The notes under the pieces: model-generated
What the model was told of the DNA's origin: nothing
The model's input: only the letters and a program-made list of their open reading frames with translations
Database searches by the model: none
Translations under genes and position numbers: made by a program
From: Pleurocapsa minor GSE-CHR-MK 17-07R
Lineage (GTDB): Bacteria > Chloroflexota > Anaerolineae > Aggregatilineales > Phototrophicaceae
Length of the DNA stretch: 64,000 nt
Reading direction: 5' to 3'
Assembly: GCA_019359125.1 (NCBI GenBank)
Contig: JAHHHY010000016.1
Span: 1-64,000 of the forward strand
Shown here: piece after piece, positions 42,133 through 50,845 of the stretch
Numbering within the stretch: the stretch's first letter is position 1
How the letters are laid out: every line of letters begins with the position of its first letter

Positions 42133-43467
42133 TCATGGCCAGGTCAGCGGCAGCACCCGCCAGACGACGAATGCGTTGAGCGCCAGCAGCACGCCGATGC
42201 CCGCCAGCGACGGCAGCCACGGGGCACGGCGAATCATGCGCCCCAGACCGTCCAGCCCGAAGGCGAACCACGCGCCCAGCGGCAGCATCAGCGGGAACAG
42301 ATAGCGCCCCTGCACCTGATAAAACTCGATGTTGTAGTACAGAAACTGGGCAAAGGCGATTGTCGCCACTGCCCCCAGGATAACGGCCCCAAAGCGCGCC
42401 TCAGGCGACAGGCTGGCGCGTCGGGGGCGCAGCAGCCAGCCCAGGCCAGCCGCGCCATGCAGGCCCAGGATCACGCCATAGCACCAGGCGGGCAGCGGGA
42501 AGGCCATCCAGCCAAGCTGTCCCCAGAAGCTGTTGAAGGTGGTCTGCACGGCGCTGACGAGCGTCTGCCCGGCGCCCCACGACGCGATAATCTCGCGCGT
42601 GCGCGGCTGGCCGACGACGACCGCATCATGCGCGCGCAGGCCGAGCGCGTCGGGGAAGCCATACACGCCGAAATTACGCAGCCACCACAGCGCCCCCAGC
42701 GCCAGCGCGGGCACGGCGAACAATACGGCGTAGCGCGCCAGCGTCGGCCAGAACGGGCGTGTCTCGCGCCCCTGAAGTGCCCGGATGAGCAGCGCCAGCG
42801 GCAGCACCCCGCCCAGCAGGAACGTGTTCGCCTTGGTCAGAAAGCCGATGCCCATCACGATGCCGAGGGCCCACGCGGGCACCGCATCGCCACGGACGAC
42901 GCGCAGCGCCAGCAGTACGCCCAGCGCGACGATCAACTCGGCCAGCCCGTCATTGTTGACGGACGCCAGAATCGCCAGATGCTGCGGCACCAGTGCGATC
43001 ACCGCCGCGCCCGTCCAGGCGATGAACCAGCGGTCGGGCCCGGCCAGGGCGCGCAGCGCGGCATAACTCATGGCGATCACGCCCAGCCCAATCAGCGCCG
43101 AGGCCAGGCGTAAAGCGATCAGGCTGCCATTCGAGAGCGCGTAGGCAGGCGAGAGCAGCAGATAATACAGCGGCGGCTGATGGTCCTCATACTGCACGGC
43201 ATCGATGTCGGCCAGGTTTTCAGGGGCGAAGCGCGAGCTGGTCAGCACGCCCAGGTAGGCCTGATCCCAGTCGCCGGATGTGATGACCGGGCAGCAGCCG
43301 GACGCCGCGATCTGCGCGATCACGTTGACATGGGCGGGCTCGTCGGGCGACTGGTAGGGCGCGGTGCGCAGCGCATAGGTCGCCAGCAGGGCGGCGACAA
43401 TCACCAGCAGCAGCGCGACCGCTGGCAGCTCATAGGGGCGAAAACGTGAGTTCAACCTGATTTTCAT
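42133..43467 (-). CDS. DUF2142/GT-C-like membrane protein
   Basis: A 444-residue polytopic membrane protein with about 11 hydrophobic segments. The first extracytoplasmic loop contains APYQSPDEPAHV; this P-D-E-P motif is typical of DUF2142 proteins, which are related to GT-C glycosyltransferases. A conserved QVQGRYLFPLMLP near the C-terminus also fits that family. The likely role is transfer of a sugar from a polyprenyl carrier. The start at 43467 follows a CAGGAT sequence. It is the fifth GT-C-like protein in the window. Confidence 0.75.
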   Translation of the reverse strand: MKIRLNSRFRPYELPAVALLLVIVAALLATYALRTAPYQSPDEPAHVNVIAQIAASGCCPVITSGDWDQAYLGVLTSSRFAPENLADIDAVQYEDHQPPLYYLLLSPAYALSNGSLIALRLASALIGLGVIAMSYAALRALAGPDRWFIAWTGAAVIALVPQHLAILASVNNDGLAELIVALGVLLALRVVRGDAVPAWALGIVMGIGFLTKANTFLLGGVLPLALLIRALQGRETRPFWPTLARYAVLFAVPALALGALWWLRNFGVYGFPDALGLRAHDAVVVGQPRTREIIASWGAGQTLVSAVQTTFNSFWGQLGWMAFPLPAWCYGVILGLHGAAGLGWLLRPRRASLSPEARFGAVILGAVATIAFAQFLYYNIEFYQVQGRYLFPLMLPLGAWFAFGLDGLGRMIRRAPWLPSLAGIGVLLALNAFVVWRVLPLTWP

Positions 43468-43528
43468 CCTGTGCTGAACGAAAGTCATAAATGATTTGCA
43501 AAAATATAGTGTACCAGACCGCGAAAAT

Positions 43529-43557
43529 TTGCCGTTTTTTCATTTTCACACTCTACT
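43529..43557 (+). promoter_or_regulatory. Candidate promoter of the TPR/PPC protein gene
   Basis: TTGCCG (43529-43534) and TCTACT (43552-43557) are spaced 17 nt in an AT-rich stretch. Both boxes are imperfect. Confidence 0.3.
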
Positions 43558-43606
43558 TATGCACAATCAGAAATGTAACGCGCAGTGCCAAAAGGAAAAC
43601 CAGGCG

Positions 43607-44950
43607 ATGTCTACCTCGCAACAGCTACAGCAGGCCTTTCAGCTCATCAAAGCCGGCAATAAAACAGACGCAGCCAAACTGCTTGTCCCGATCGTGCGCA
43701 ATGAACCGAATAATGCGGATGCCTGGTGGCTGCTGTCAAACGCCGTCACCAATGTGGAGCAGCAGCGGCGGGCGCTGGAAAAAGTGCTCAGCCTGCGCCC
43801 GGACGACGACCGTGCCCGCCGCAAGCTGGCACAGGTGACCGGCGCGCCGCCCCCGGAAAGCATCGCCCCTACGGTGATGCTGCCCAAGTCGGACATGCTG
43901 GCGCCGAAATCAGATCCATTTGCACAGAGTGCCTACGGCGGAGACGATCCGTTCGCGGGCATGGGCAGCTCGTCCGCCGGCTACACGCAGGACCCGTTTG
44001 CGCCGGCTTCGAGCGCCCCGCAGCCGCGCCGCAGCGGCCCGCCCATGGCCTCCGCCCCGATGATGCAGCAGCAGCGCCGTGGCCGCAGCTTTGGCTGCAA
44101 CTGCTGCCTGGTGTTCGTGGTCCTGTTCCTGGTAGCGTCGCTGGCCTGTGTGGGCGTGCTCCTGTTTGCGGGCAGCCAGGTTGCAAACTGGCTGGGTGCC
44201 ACTTCCATTAACGATGTTCCCTCCGTATTTCTGGGCACGGCAACGGCGCGCCCGGGTTCACCGATGGACCAGTTACTGCGCCAGGCCGGCATCACCGATG
44301 GCAACGTCGGCGCGCTGGTGGGCACCGCCGAGGCGCTGGGCACGTCCGTGGGCGGCGACTTCGCCGGCGCGGCAGCCACAGCACAGGCCGCCCTGGGCGG
44401 TCTGCAGGGCCTCAGCGGTGACGCACTGGCCACAGCGCAGGCGGCGCTGGGGGGTGTAAATGGTGACGCGCTGGCGACCGCACAGGCGGCGCTCGGCGGC
44501 GCAGATGCCCAGGCCCTCGTGCTGACGGCGCAGGCCGCGCTTGGCGGCAGCGGCCTCGACCTGTCCGCGATTTCCTCGGCGCTCTCCACCGCCAATATTG
44601 GCGATGCCTATCCGGAAGGCGTGTTTACCGACCGTGGCAGCATCGCGGTGGGCCAGGAAGCGACCGGCACCGTCAACCAGAGCGGCGGCGATGTCTACCG
44701 CTTTAACGGATCGGCCGGGCAGGTGCTCGTCATCAATGTGACCAGCAGCGCAAACTCGTCCCTGGACGGCTATCTGCGCGTGTATGGCCCCGACAATACG
44801 CTGGTGGCCTACGATGATGACGGCGCGGGCTATCCCAATGCCGAGCTGACCTTCACGCTTCCGGCGAACGGTAATTACCTGTTCGTGGTGACGTCCTTTG
44901 CGGGCAGCTCGTCGGGCGAATACACGCTGGCCGTGGCGCAGGGCGAGTAA
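43607..44950 (+). CDS. TPR/PPC-domain membrane-anchored protein with TAQAALGG repeats
   Basis: A 447-residue protein. Residues 1-75 form two TPR-like helical hairpins (FQLIKAGNKTDAAKLLVPIV, DAWWLLSNAV). A Pro/Ser-rich linker and one membrane helix (CLVFVVLFLVASLACVGVLLF) follow. The outer part has four to five TAQAALGG repeats and ends in a beta-rich pre-peptidase C-terminal (PPC) domain (GGDVYRFNGSAGQVLVINVT, SSLDGYLRVYGPDNTLVAYD). This suggests a cytoplasmic TPR linked to an outside PPC domain, perhaps for protein contacts or cell-wall binding. ATG 43607 follows AAAGGAAAACCAGG. The frame upstream to 43496 is not supported. Confidence 0.75.
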   Translation: MSTSQQLQQAFQLIKAGNKTDAAKLLVPIVRNEPNNADAWWLLSNAVTNVEQQRRALEKVLSLRPDDDRARRKLAQVTGAPPPESIAPTVMLPKSDMLAPKSDPFAQSAYGGDDPFAGMGSSSAGYTQDPFAPASSAPQPRRSGPPMASAPMMQQQRRGRSFGCNCCLVFVVLFLVASLACVGVLLFAGSQVANWLGATSINDVPSVFLGTATARPGSPMDQLLRQAGITDGNVGALVGTAEALGTSVGGDFAGAAATAQAALGGLQGLSGDALATAQAALGGVNGDALATAQAALGGADAQALVLTAQAALGGSGLDLSAISSALSTANIGDAYPEGVFTDRGSIAVGQEATGTVNQSGGDVYRFNGSAGQVLVINVTSSANSSLDGYLRVYGPDNTLVAYDDDGAGYPNAELTFTLPANGNYLFVVTSFAGSSSGEYTLAVAQGE

Positions 44951-44956
44951 TTACCC

Positions 44957-45036
44957 ACCTCACCCCGTTTCGCTGCGCTCAACCGCCCCTCTCCGCGCGG
45001 AGAGGGGAAAAAACCCGCAGGGTTTTGGGGTGAGGT
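44957..45036. repeat. Hairpin repeat, ACCTCACCCC...GGGGTGAGGT
   Basis: The outer arms ACCTCACCCC (44957-44966) and GGGGTGAGGT (45027-45036) are perfect. Inside, a perfect 22-bp palindrome occupies 44986-45007 (CCCCTCTCCGCG and its complement), next to an AAAACCCGCAGGGTTTT hairpin. It shares the GCTGCGCTCA word with the element at 25407-25695. Confidence 0.65.
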
Positions 45037-45080
45037 TGGCTCATTCAAAACGGGATAAGCCCAGCCCATCAGCCGATGCA

Positions 45081-45118
45081 AACAAAAAATCCCTCTCGCC
45101 TGAGAGGGATTTTTTGTT
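45081..45118. terminator. Bidirectional intrinsic terminator
   Basis: A perfect 16-bp stem (45081-45096 with 45103-45118) around the loop CGCCTG. The stem contains A6 on the left and T6 on the right, so it can stop transcription in both directions. It serves the convergent TPR/PPC and oppF-like genes. Confidence 0.9.
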
Positions 45119-45133
45119 CGTGTGCTGCGCTCG

Positions 45134-46177
45134 CTAGAACGGGGTCACGCGGTGGCAGGCCACAAAATGGCCGGGTTCCATCTCCACCAGCTCCGGATCG
45201 GGGTCCTGGTAGCAGATGCCGGACAGGGCGACCGGGCAGCGCGTGTTGAAGTTGCAGCCGACCGGCGGGCGCGCCGGGCTGGGCACGTCACCCTTGAGGA
45301 TGATGCGCTGGCGGTTGCGTTCGACCATCGGATCGGGCACCGGCACGGCCGAGAGCAGCGCCTGCGTGTACGGATGCAGCGGGTTGTCGTACACCACGTC
45401 CGTGGGGCCGATCTCCACGATCTTGCCCAGGTACATCACCGCGACGCGGTCGCAGATGTGGCGCACCATGCTCAGGTCGTGGGCGATGAACAGGTAGGTC
45501 AGGTTGAATTCTTCCTGCAGGTCTTCCAGCAGGTTGACGACCTGCGCCTGAATCGACACGTCGAGCGCCGAAATCGGCTCGTCGGCCACGATGAACGTGG
45601 GGCGCAGGGCCAGGGCGCGGGCGATGCCGATGCGCTGGCGCTGGCCGCCGGAAAACTCGTGCGGGTAGCGGTTGACATAGTACGGGTTCAGGCCCACGCG
45701 CTGCAGCAGCGCCTCGACATATTCCTGAAGCTCGACCTTGTTCTGAATCACGTTGTGGATCTTCAGCGGCTCAGACACGATATTGCCCACGCTCATGCGC
45801 GGGTTCAGGCTGGCGAACGGGTCCTGGAAAATCATCTGCATCTTGCGGCGCATGTTGCGCAGCTCGTTGCCACCCATCGTCGTCAGTTCGTGGCCTTCAA
45901 ACTTCACCGAGCCGGCGGTCGGCTTGTAGAGCTGAAGCACTGTGCGGCCAGTCGTGCTTTTGCCGCAGCCAGACTCGCCCACCAGGCCAAGTGTCTCGCC
46001 TTTGTAGACATTAAAGCTGACGCCGTCCACGGCTTTCACCGCGCCGACCTGGCGCTGCACGATCACGCCGGAGCTGATCGGGAAGTGTTTCTTGAGGTTA
46101 CTGACGCTGACCACAAGTTCGCGGCCCTGTGCGTCATGGGTGGTGGCGGCGGGTGCCGCTGCCGGTGCACTAGACAT
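45134..46177 (-). CDS. Oligopeptide/dipeptide ABC transporter ATPase, OppF/DppF type
   Basis: A 347-residue ABC ATPase. Walker A is GESGCGKST, the Q-loop is [11 protein letters not shown], the signature is FSGGQRQR, and Walker B is [12 protein letters not shown] with the switch His in IAHDLS. The C-terminal oligo_HPY extension ([15 protein letters not shown], with Cys pairs [11 protein letters not shown] and CYQD) identifies the oligopeptide/dipeptide group. The start at 46177 overlaps the end of the OppD-like gene by 8 nt. No permease or binding protein is adjacent, so these ATPases must energise permeases encoded elsewhere. Confidence 0.93.
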   Translation of the reverse strand: MSSAPAAAPAATTHDAQGRELVVSVSNLKKHFPISSGVIVQRQVGAVKAVDGVSFNVYKGETLGLVGESGCGKSTTGRTVLQLYKPTAGSVKFEGHELTTMGGNELRNMRRKMQMIFQDPFASLNPRMSVGNIVSEPLKIHNVIQNKVELQEYVEALLQRVGLNPYYVNRYPHEFSGGQRQRIGIARALALRPTFIVADEPISALDVSIQAQVVNLLEDLQEEFNLTYLFIAHDLSMVRHICDRVAVMYLGKIVEIGPTDVVYDNPLHPYTQALLSAVPVPDPMVERNRQRIILKGDVPSPARPPVGCNFNTRCPVALSGICYQDPDPELVEMEPGHFVACHRVTPF

Positions 46178-47195
46178 GCTGTGTCTCCATCGCCTCGGGT
46201 AGGGGCTGACCATTACGAACATCAATCCAGCATGCCTTCAGGTGCTCTTCATGGGCCTCGGGGCCGGGCATGAGCGGCGGCATCTGTTCTTCACATTTGG
46301 CAATCTTGTAGGTGCAGCGCGGCGCAAACGGGCAGCCGGTGGGCGGCTTGCGCATATCCGGCGGCGCACCCTCGATCTGCACCAGGCGCTCACGGTTGTT
46401 GCTGGTGTCATGGCGCGGCAGCGAACGCAGCAGGCCCAGCGTATACGGGTGGCGCGTGTCGCCAAACACTTCTTCCACCGGGCCGCGCTCGACGATGCGG
46501 CCGCCGTACATCACCTGTACTGTGTCAGACAGGCCAGCAACCACGCCCAGGTCATGGCTGATCCAGATGATCGCCATGCCGAACTGGTCGCGCAGGTTCT
46601 TGATCAGCTCGATGATCTGCGCCTGAATAGTCACGTCCAGCGCGGTGGTCGGCTCATCGGCAATCAGCAGCTTGGGATTGCACGACAGCGCCATAGCGAT
46701 CATCACGCGCTGGCGCATACCACCCGAAAACTGATGCGGGAAGTTCTTCAGGCGGCGCTTGGCGTCCGGGATACCCACCATCGTGAGCAGCTCGGCAGCG
46801 CGTTCAGTGGCGGCCTTGTTGTCCATCCCCATATGCAGTTTGAGGGCTTCGGTAATCTGGGTGCCAATCGTGAGGACGGGGTTGAGCGAGGTCATCGGGT
46901 CCTGGAAAATCATGGCGATTTCGGCGCCGCGCACCAGGCGCATTTCTTCGTTTTTCAGTTTCAGCAGGTCGCGCCCCTGAAACAGCACTTCGCCTTTTTC
47001 AATCTTCCCAGGGGGCATCGCGATCAGGCGCATAATCGAGAGGGCGTGCACGCTTTTACCGCTGCCGCTCTCGCCGACGACGCCGAGTGTCTCGCGTTCA
47101 TTCAGCACATACGATACGTCGTTTACGGCGTAGACGACGCCTTCCTGGGTGTAGAAACGGGTGACGAGGTTTTTCACCTCCATTAAGACGCCCAA
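46170..47195 (-). CDS. Oligopeptide/dipeptide ABC transporter ATPase, OppD/DppD type
   Basis: A 341-residue ABC ATPase forming a heterodimer with the OppF-like protein. Walker A is GESGSGKS (residues 41-48), the Q-loop is [11 protein letters not shown], the signature is FSGGMRQR, and Walker B is [12 protein letters not shown]. The oligo_HPY region is [14 protein letters not shown] with CPFAPRC. The start is taken as TTG 47195, because AAGGA lies 8 nt upstream; ATG 47183 lacks one. It uptakes peptides or similar solutes together with unseen permeases. Confidence 0.93.
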   Translation of the reverse strand: MGVLMEVKNLVTRFYTQEGVVYAVNDVSYVLNERETLGVVGESGSGKSVHALSIMRLIAMPPGKIEKGEVLFQGRDLLKLKNEEMRLVRGAEIAMIFQDPMTSLNPVLTIGTQITEALKLHMGMDNKAATERAAELLTMVGIPDAKRRLKNFPHQFSGGMRQRVMIAMALSCNPKLLIADEPTTALDVTIQAQIIELIKNLRDQFGMAIIWISHDLGVVAGLSDTVQVMYGGRIVERGPVEEVFGDTRHPYTLGLLRSLPRHDTSNNRERLVQIEGAPPDMRKPPTGCPFAPRCTYKIAKCEEQMPPLMPGPEAHEEHLKACWIDVRNGQPLPEAMETQHV

Positions 47196-47554
47196 CGGAT
47201 TTATCCTTCCAACATCGACGGCCTGAAATGCCGCGTACGATTCTTTGAAAATCTTTAAGACTTCTATGGACCGTGAGTTTGCACAACAACAGCCCGACTG
47301 TCAAGCGCGGCGCATACCATGCAGGTCCACTGATGCCCATTATACGTCATGCTGCTGGCTATTCGGGAGATTGCCGTAGGCCAGCCGTTTGCGCACTACA
47401 CATTAAGAATACACAGGAAATTGCAATAAAGTTCAAAGTTGCGCCAAAGGCGCAGCGGTGTATCTCACTTAATGCCCATATTTCTTCATGCACGGCGCGC
47501 ATGTGCAGGCTATACTCTGTAAAGAAGTCGACAGCCGCAGCCTTGAAAGCCCGT
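47196..47554. other. 359-nt divergent spacer
   Basis: This region separates the oppD-like gene (minus) and the Ser/Thr kinase gene (plus). It holds a minus-strand TATAAT at 47339-47344 (leader of about 135 nt to 47195) and a plus-strand TATACT at 47511-47516 (about 38 nt before ATG 47555). Neither has a good -35. No gene is supported. Confidence 0.4.
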
Positions 47555-49327
47555 ATGAGCGCCCCATCAGACCCACTTATCGGACAACAACTGGGTGATT
47601 ACCAGATCGAGGAAATTCTCGGGCGCGGGGGGATGGCGCGCGTGTACAAGGGCTATGACACGCAGTTAGACCGCTATGCCGCGGTCAAAGTCATCGACAC
47701 CACGCTGCTGGGCACCGAAAACGAGGAAGAATACCGCCAGCGTTTCCAGCGCGAGGCGCGCGCCATCGCCAAGCTGAATCACCCGAATATCGTGGGCATC
47801 TACCAGTTTGGCGAATTCAACGACCTGTACTACATGGCGATGAAATTTATCGAGGGACGCGACCTGGGCCAGATCCTGACGCGCTCCGGCGAGAAATTCA
47901 CGCCCTCGCAGGTGCTGCGCATCATCCACGATATCGCCGGGGCGCTGGACTATGCCCACGCGGGCGGCGTGATTCACCGCGACGTGAAGCCCTCAAATAT
48001 CATGATTACCCCGCAGGGCGGCGCCATCCTGACGGACTTTGGCCTGGCGCTCAGCGTGCCGGAAGGCACCATGGGCAACACCTTCGGCAGCGCGCACTAT
48101 ATCGCCCCGGAACAGGCCGTGTCGTCGGCCGATGCCGTGCCGCAAAGCGACCTGTATTCGCTCGGCGTGGTGCTGTATCAGCTGATGGTGGGCAAGGTGC
48201 CGTTTGACGACCCCAGCGCGATGAGCGTGGCGCTCAAGCATCTGCGCGATGCCCCGGTGCCGCCGCGCCAGCTCAATCCGTCGATACTGCCCGCCGTGGA
48301 AGCGGTCATCCTGAAGACGTTAGAAAAATTCCCCGAAAATCGCTATCAGAACGGCGAAGCATTTGCGCGCGCGCTGGAACAGGCGATGGGCGTGAGCACG
48401 CTCAGCGATTCGGCCTCGCTGCCCGCCCGCCAGATGCTGCCCACCACCACCGCCGAAGTGCGCGCGGTGCGCGATCCGGGCAGCGCCGGCACGATCAACC
48501 TGCCGCTGTCGAATATTTCGCGGCCCGACCCGCGTCCGTCGCTGGCGCTGGCCGAGCTGGATGTCGATACCAATCGCGGCGCATCGGTGGCCAAGCGTAT
48601 CTCGCAGCAGATGGCGGCGGCCCCGTCACAGCGCCCGCCCAGACAGCGGCGCGGGATGCTGGTCATGGGCGGCATCATCGGCCTCGCGCTGGCGATCGGC
48701 GCGCTGGTCGTGGCCTCGCGCCCGCCAGAGAACACGCTCAGCGCGGCCGCCCTCGCCACCGAGACGCTGTCACCGCCCACGCGCGCCGTGACGCAGACGA
48801 GTCCGCCGACCAGCATGCCCAGCAGCACGCCTGCCCCGCCCAGCCCGACGACGCGCGCCACCCTGCGGCCCAGCGCCACGTCCCGCGCCATCATCGGCGG
48901 GGAAGTCGATGCGCCCACGGCCACACCTGTTTTGGAAAGGGACAATTCCGTCGCGCTGATGTATGATGGCAATGAACTCATCATTCGCAACCAGTCTGAT
49001 GACCTGGTGAATCTGAGTGGCATCTCGTTCGTGCGGCCAGCGGCGGACGGGCAGAATGAGTCCAGCTTCAGCGTGGACCAGCTCACAGGCGGGTCTGCGC
49101 CAGTGTTTGCGCTGCCGCCGGGCGATTGCTTCGCGCTGTGGCGCATCGACCTGCCGATCCAGCCGATTGATGAGGGGTGTGCGCAGCGCCATGCCTGGCG
49201 TGAACTGGGCGCACCACGCTGGTTCTGGATCAGCAGCCGCGAGGGCGCGCAGTTTGAAGTGCGGCGCAGTGGGGCTGTGCTGGCGACCTGCACAATCGCG
49301 GCCGGCACATGCAGCTTTACACCATAA
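47555..49327 (+). CDS. Membrane-anchored Ser/Thr protein kinase
   Basis: A 590-residue Hanks-type kinase. The catalytic domain covers ~14-275: Gly-loop LGRGGMARVYKG, Lys in AAVKVID, HRDVKPSN (His141-Asp143) and DFG in LTDFGLA, all intact. A disordered linker follows, then one membrane helix (MLVMGGIIGLALAIGALVV) and a Thr/Pro-rich spacer. The outside domain of ~140 residues (ALMYDGNELIIRNQSDDLVNLSG) is not PASTA and has three Cys. This layout suggests sensing of an extracellular signal. The start ATG 47555 is chosen because kinase homology begins 14 residues later. Upstream sequence is not coding. Confidence 0.93.
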   Translation: MSAPSDPLIGQQLGDYQIEEILGRGGMARVYKGYDTQLDRYAAVKVIDTTLLGTENEEEYRQRFQREARAIAKLNHPNIVGIYQFGEFNDLYYMAMKFIEGRDLGQILTRSGEKFTPSQVLRIIHDIAGALDYAHAGGVIHRDVKPSNIMITPQGGAILTDFGLALSVPEGTMGNTFGSAHYIAPEQAVSSADAVPQSDLYSLGVVLYQLMVGKVPFDDPSAMSVALKHLRDAPVPPRQLNPSILPAVEAVILKTLEKFPENRYQNGEAFARALEQAMGVSTLSDSASLPARQMLPTTTAEVRAVRDPGSAGTINLPLSNISRPDPRPSLALAELDVDTNRGASVAKRISQQMAAAPSQRPPRQRRGMLVMGGIIGLALAIGALVVASRPPENTLSAAALATETLSPPTRAVTQTSPPTSMPSSTPAPPSPTTRATLRPSATSRAIIGGEVDAPTATPVLERDNSVALMYDGNELIIRNQSDDLVNLSGISFVRPAADGQNESSFSVDQLTGGSAPVFALPPGDCFALWRIDLPIQPIDEGCAQRHAWRELGAPRWFWISSREGAQFEVRRSGAVLATCTIAAGTCSFTP

Positions 49328-49425
49328 CGCGCCGGATGTGCATAATAGAAGGTGTTTGAAGACCTGTATGAGGAATCTACAGGGATACGCTGTATCAGGT
49401 AATTGCGGATTCAGGACGTACGATC

Positions 49426-49983
49426 ATGATTGATGACATTCTAAAAGAAGCCCAGTCGAAGATGAAATCTGCCATCAGCGTCTTTGAGCAGGACCTGCAT
49501 GGCATGCGCGGCGGCCGCGCCAGCACCGCGCTGGTGGAGCGCCTGATCGTGGACTACTACGGCCAGGAAACCGAGCTGCGCCAGCTGGCGACGATCTCGA
49601 CGCCAGAGCCGATGCAGATTCTGATTCGCCCGTTTGACAAGGCCGCGGTGAAGGCCATCGAGAAGGCGATTCACAACTCGGATATCAACATCAACCCGCA
49701 GACGGACTCCGACGCTGTTCGCCTGAATATGCCCCCGCTGACGCGTGAGCGCCGCCAGGAACTGGTCAAGTTCCTGCACAAGCGCATGGAAGACGCGCGC
49801 ATCGCGGTGCGCAACATCCGCCGCAATTCCAACGATGACATCAAGGAATACGAAAAAGAGAAAATGATCTCTGAGGATGAGGCGAAGTGGGGCGAGGAAG
49901 AAGTGCAGAAATTCACCAACAAGTCGATTGCCCAGATTGACGACCTGGGGAAGGCCAAAGAGCAGGAAATCCTGACGGTTTAG
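49426..49983 (+). CDS. frr: Ribosome recycling factor
   Basis: A 185-residue protein of typical length. It splits post-termination ribosomes together with EF-G and tRNA-like shape. Signature segments include MKSAISVFEQDLHGMRGGRAS, NININPQTDSDAVRLNMPPLTRERR and the C-terminal DDIKEYEKEKMISEDEAKWGEEEVQKFT. AGGACG lies upstream of the ATG. It is followed 40 nt later by uppS, a common bacterial gene order (frr-uppS). Confidence 0.97.
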   Translation: MIDDILKEAQSKMKSAISVFEQDLHGMRGGRASTALVERLIVDYYGQETELRQLATISTPEPMQILIRPFDKAAVKAIEKAIHNSDININPQTDSDAVRLNMPPLTRERRQELVKFLHKRMEDARIAVRNIRRNSNDDIKEYEKEKMISEDEAKWGEEEVQKFTNKSIAQIDDLGKAKEQEILTV

Positions 49984-50023
49984 CACGTCTGGCCGCCAGA
50001 CCTGAGAGGGATGCAGCGAACGC

Positions 50024-50773
50024 ATGGCACTGATGACGAAATCCGAGCAGGCGCCCACAGAGGGCGTCCCCAATGTGCCCACGCATGTCGCCATCATCAT
50101 GGATGGCAACGGCCGGTGGGCGAAGCAGCATGGCCTGCCGCGCCCGGAAGGGCATCGTCATGGCGTGGAGAACCTGCGCCGTGTGCTGCGCGCCTGCGTG
50201 CAGGAAGGCGTCAAAATCCTCACGATTTACGCCTTCTCCACCGAAAACTGGAATCGCCCGAAGTATGAAGTGGATGCGCTGATGCGCCTGCTGGAAATGT
50301 TCATCGAGCGCGAGCTGGACGAGCTGGACAGCCAGGGCGTGCAGATTCGCCACATTGGCGACCTGGAAGGCGTGAACCTGCGCCTGGCGCGCAAAATTCG
50401 CAGCGCCACCGCCCGCACCGCGCATAACAACACGCTGATCCTGAACGTGGCTTTCAACTATGGCGGCCGCAAAGAGATCGTGCAGGCCGTGAAGCGCATC
50501 GTGCGCGAGGGTGTGCCGGAAGACAACATCACCGAGGAGCTGATCAGCCGTTATATGTACACCGGCGATCTGCCCGACCCGGACCTGATTATCCGCACCA
50601 GCGGCGAGCTGCGCGTGAGCAATTTCCTGATCTGGCAAAGCTCGTACAGCGAGTTTTACGTCACGCCCACGCTGTGGCCGGACTTTGACCAGAACGAATT
50701 TCATCTCGCGCTGGAGACGTACGCGGCCCGCACCCGCCGCTTCGGCAAGACCGACGACCAGGTCAACGGCTAA
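50024..50773 (+). CDS. uppS: Isoprenyl transferase (undecaprenyl diphosphate synthase)
   Basis: A 249-residue cis-prenyltransferase that makes the polyprenyl diphosphate carrier for cell-wall and glycan synthesis. The catalytic Asp lies in [11 protein letters not shown]. Other family motifs are [41 protein letters not shown] and the C-terminal [27 protein letters not shown]. Polyprenyl phosphate is the sugar carrier used by the GT-C proteins of this window. GAGAGGG precedes the ATG. An intrinsic terminator follows at 50804. Confidence 0.96.
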   Translation: MALMTKSEQAPTEGVPNVPTHVAIIMDGNGRWAKQHGLPRPEGHRHGVENLRRVLRACVQEGVKILTIYAFSTENWNRPKYEVDALMRLLEMFIERELDELDSQGVQIRHIGDLEGVNLRLARKIRSATARTAHNNTLILNVAFNYGGRKEIVQAVKRIVREGVPEDNITEELISRYMYTGDLPDPDLIIRTSGELRVSNFLIWQSSYSEFYVTPTLWPDFDQNEFHLALETYAARTRRFGKTDDQVNG

Positions 50774-50803
50774 GCGTACATTCCCCCACATTACCCTGCA
50801 CAC

Positions 50804-50843
50804 ACCCTTCTTCCCGATGAGCGATTCAGGAAGAAGGGTTTTT
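50804..50843 (+). terminator. Intrinsic terminator of frr-uppS
   Basis: An 11-bp stem ACCCTTCTTCC/GGAAGAAGGGT (50804-50814 with 50829-50839) followed by a run of five T. It ends just before the stop codon of the convergent histidine kinase gene. Confidence 0.85.
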
Positions 50844-50845
50844 GT

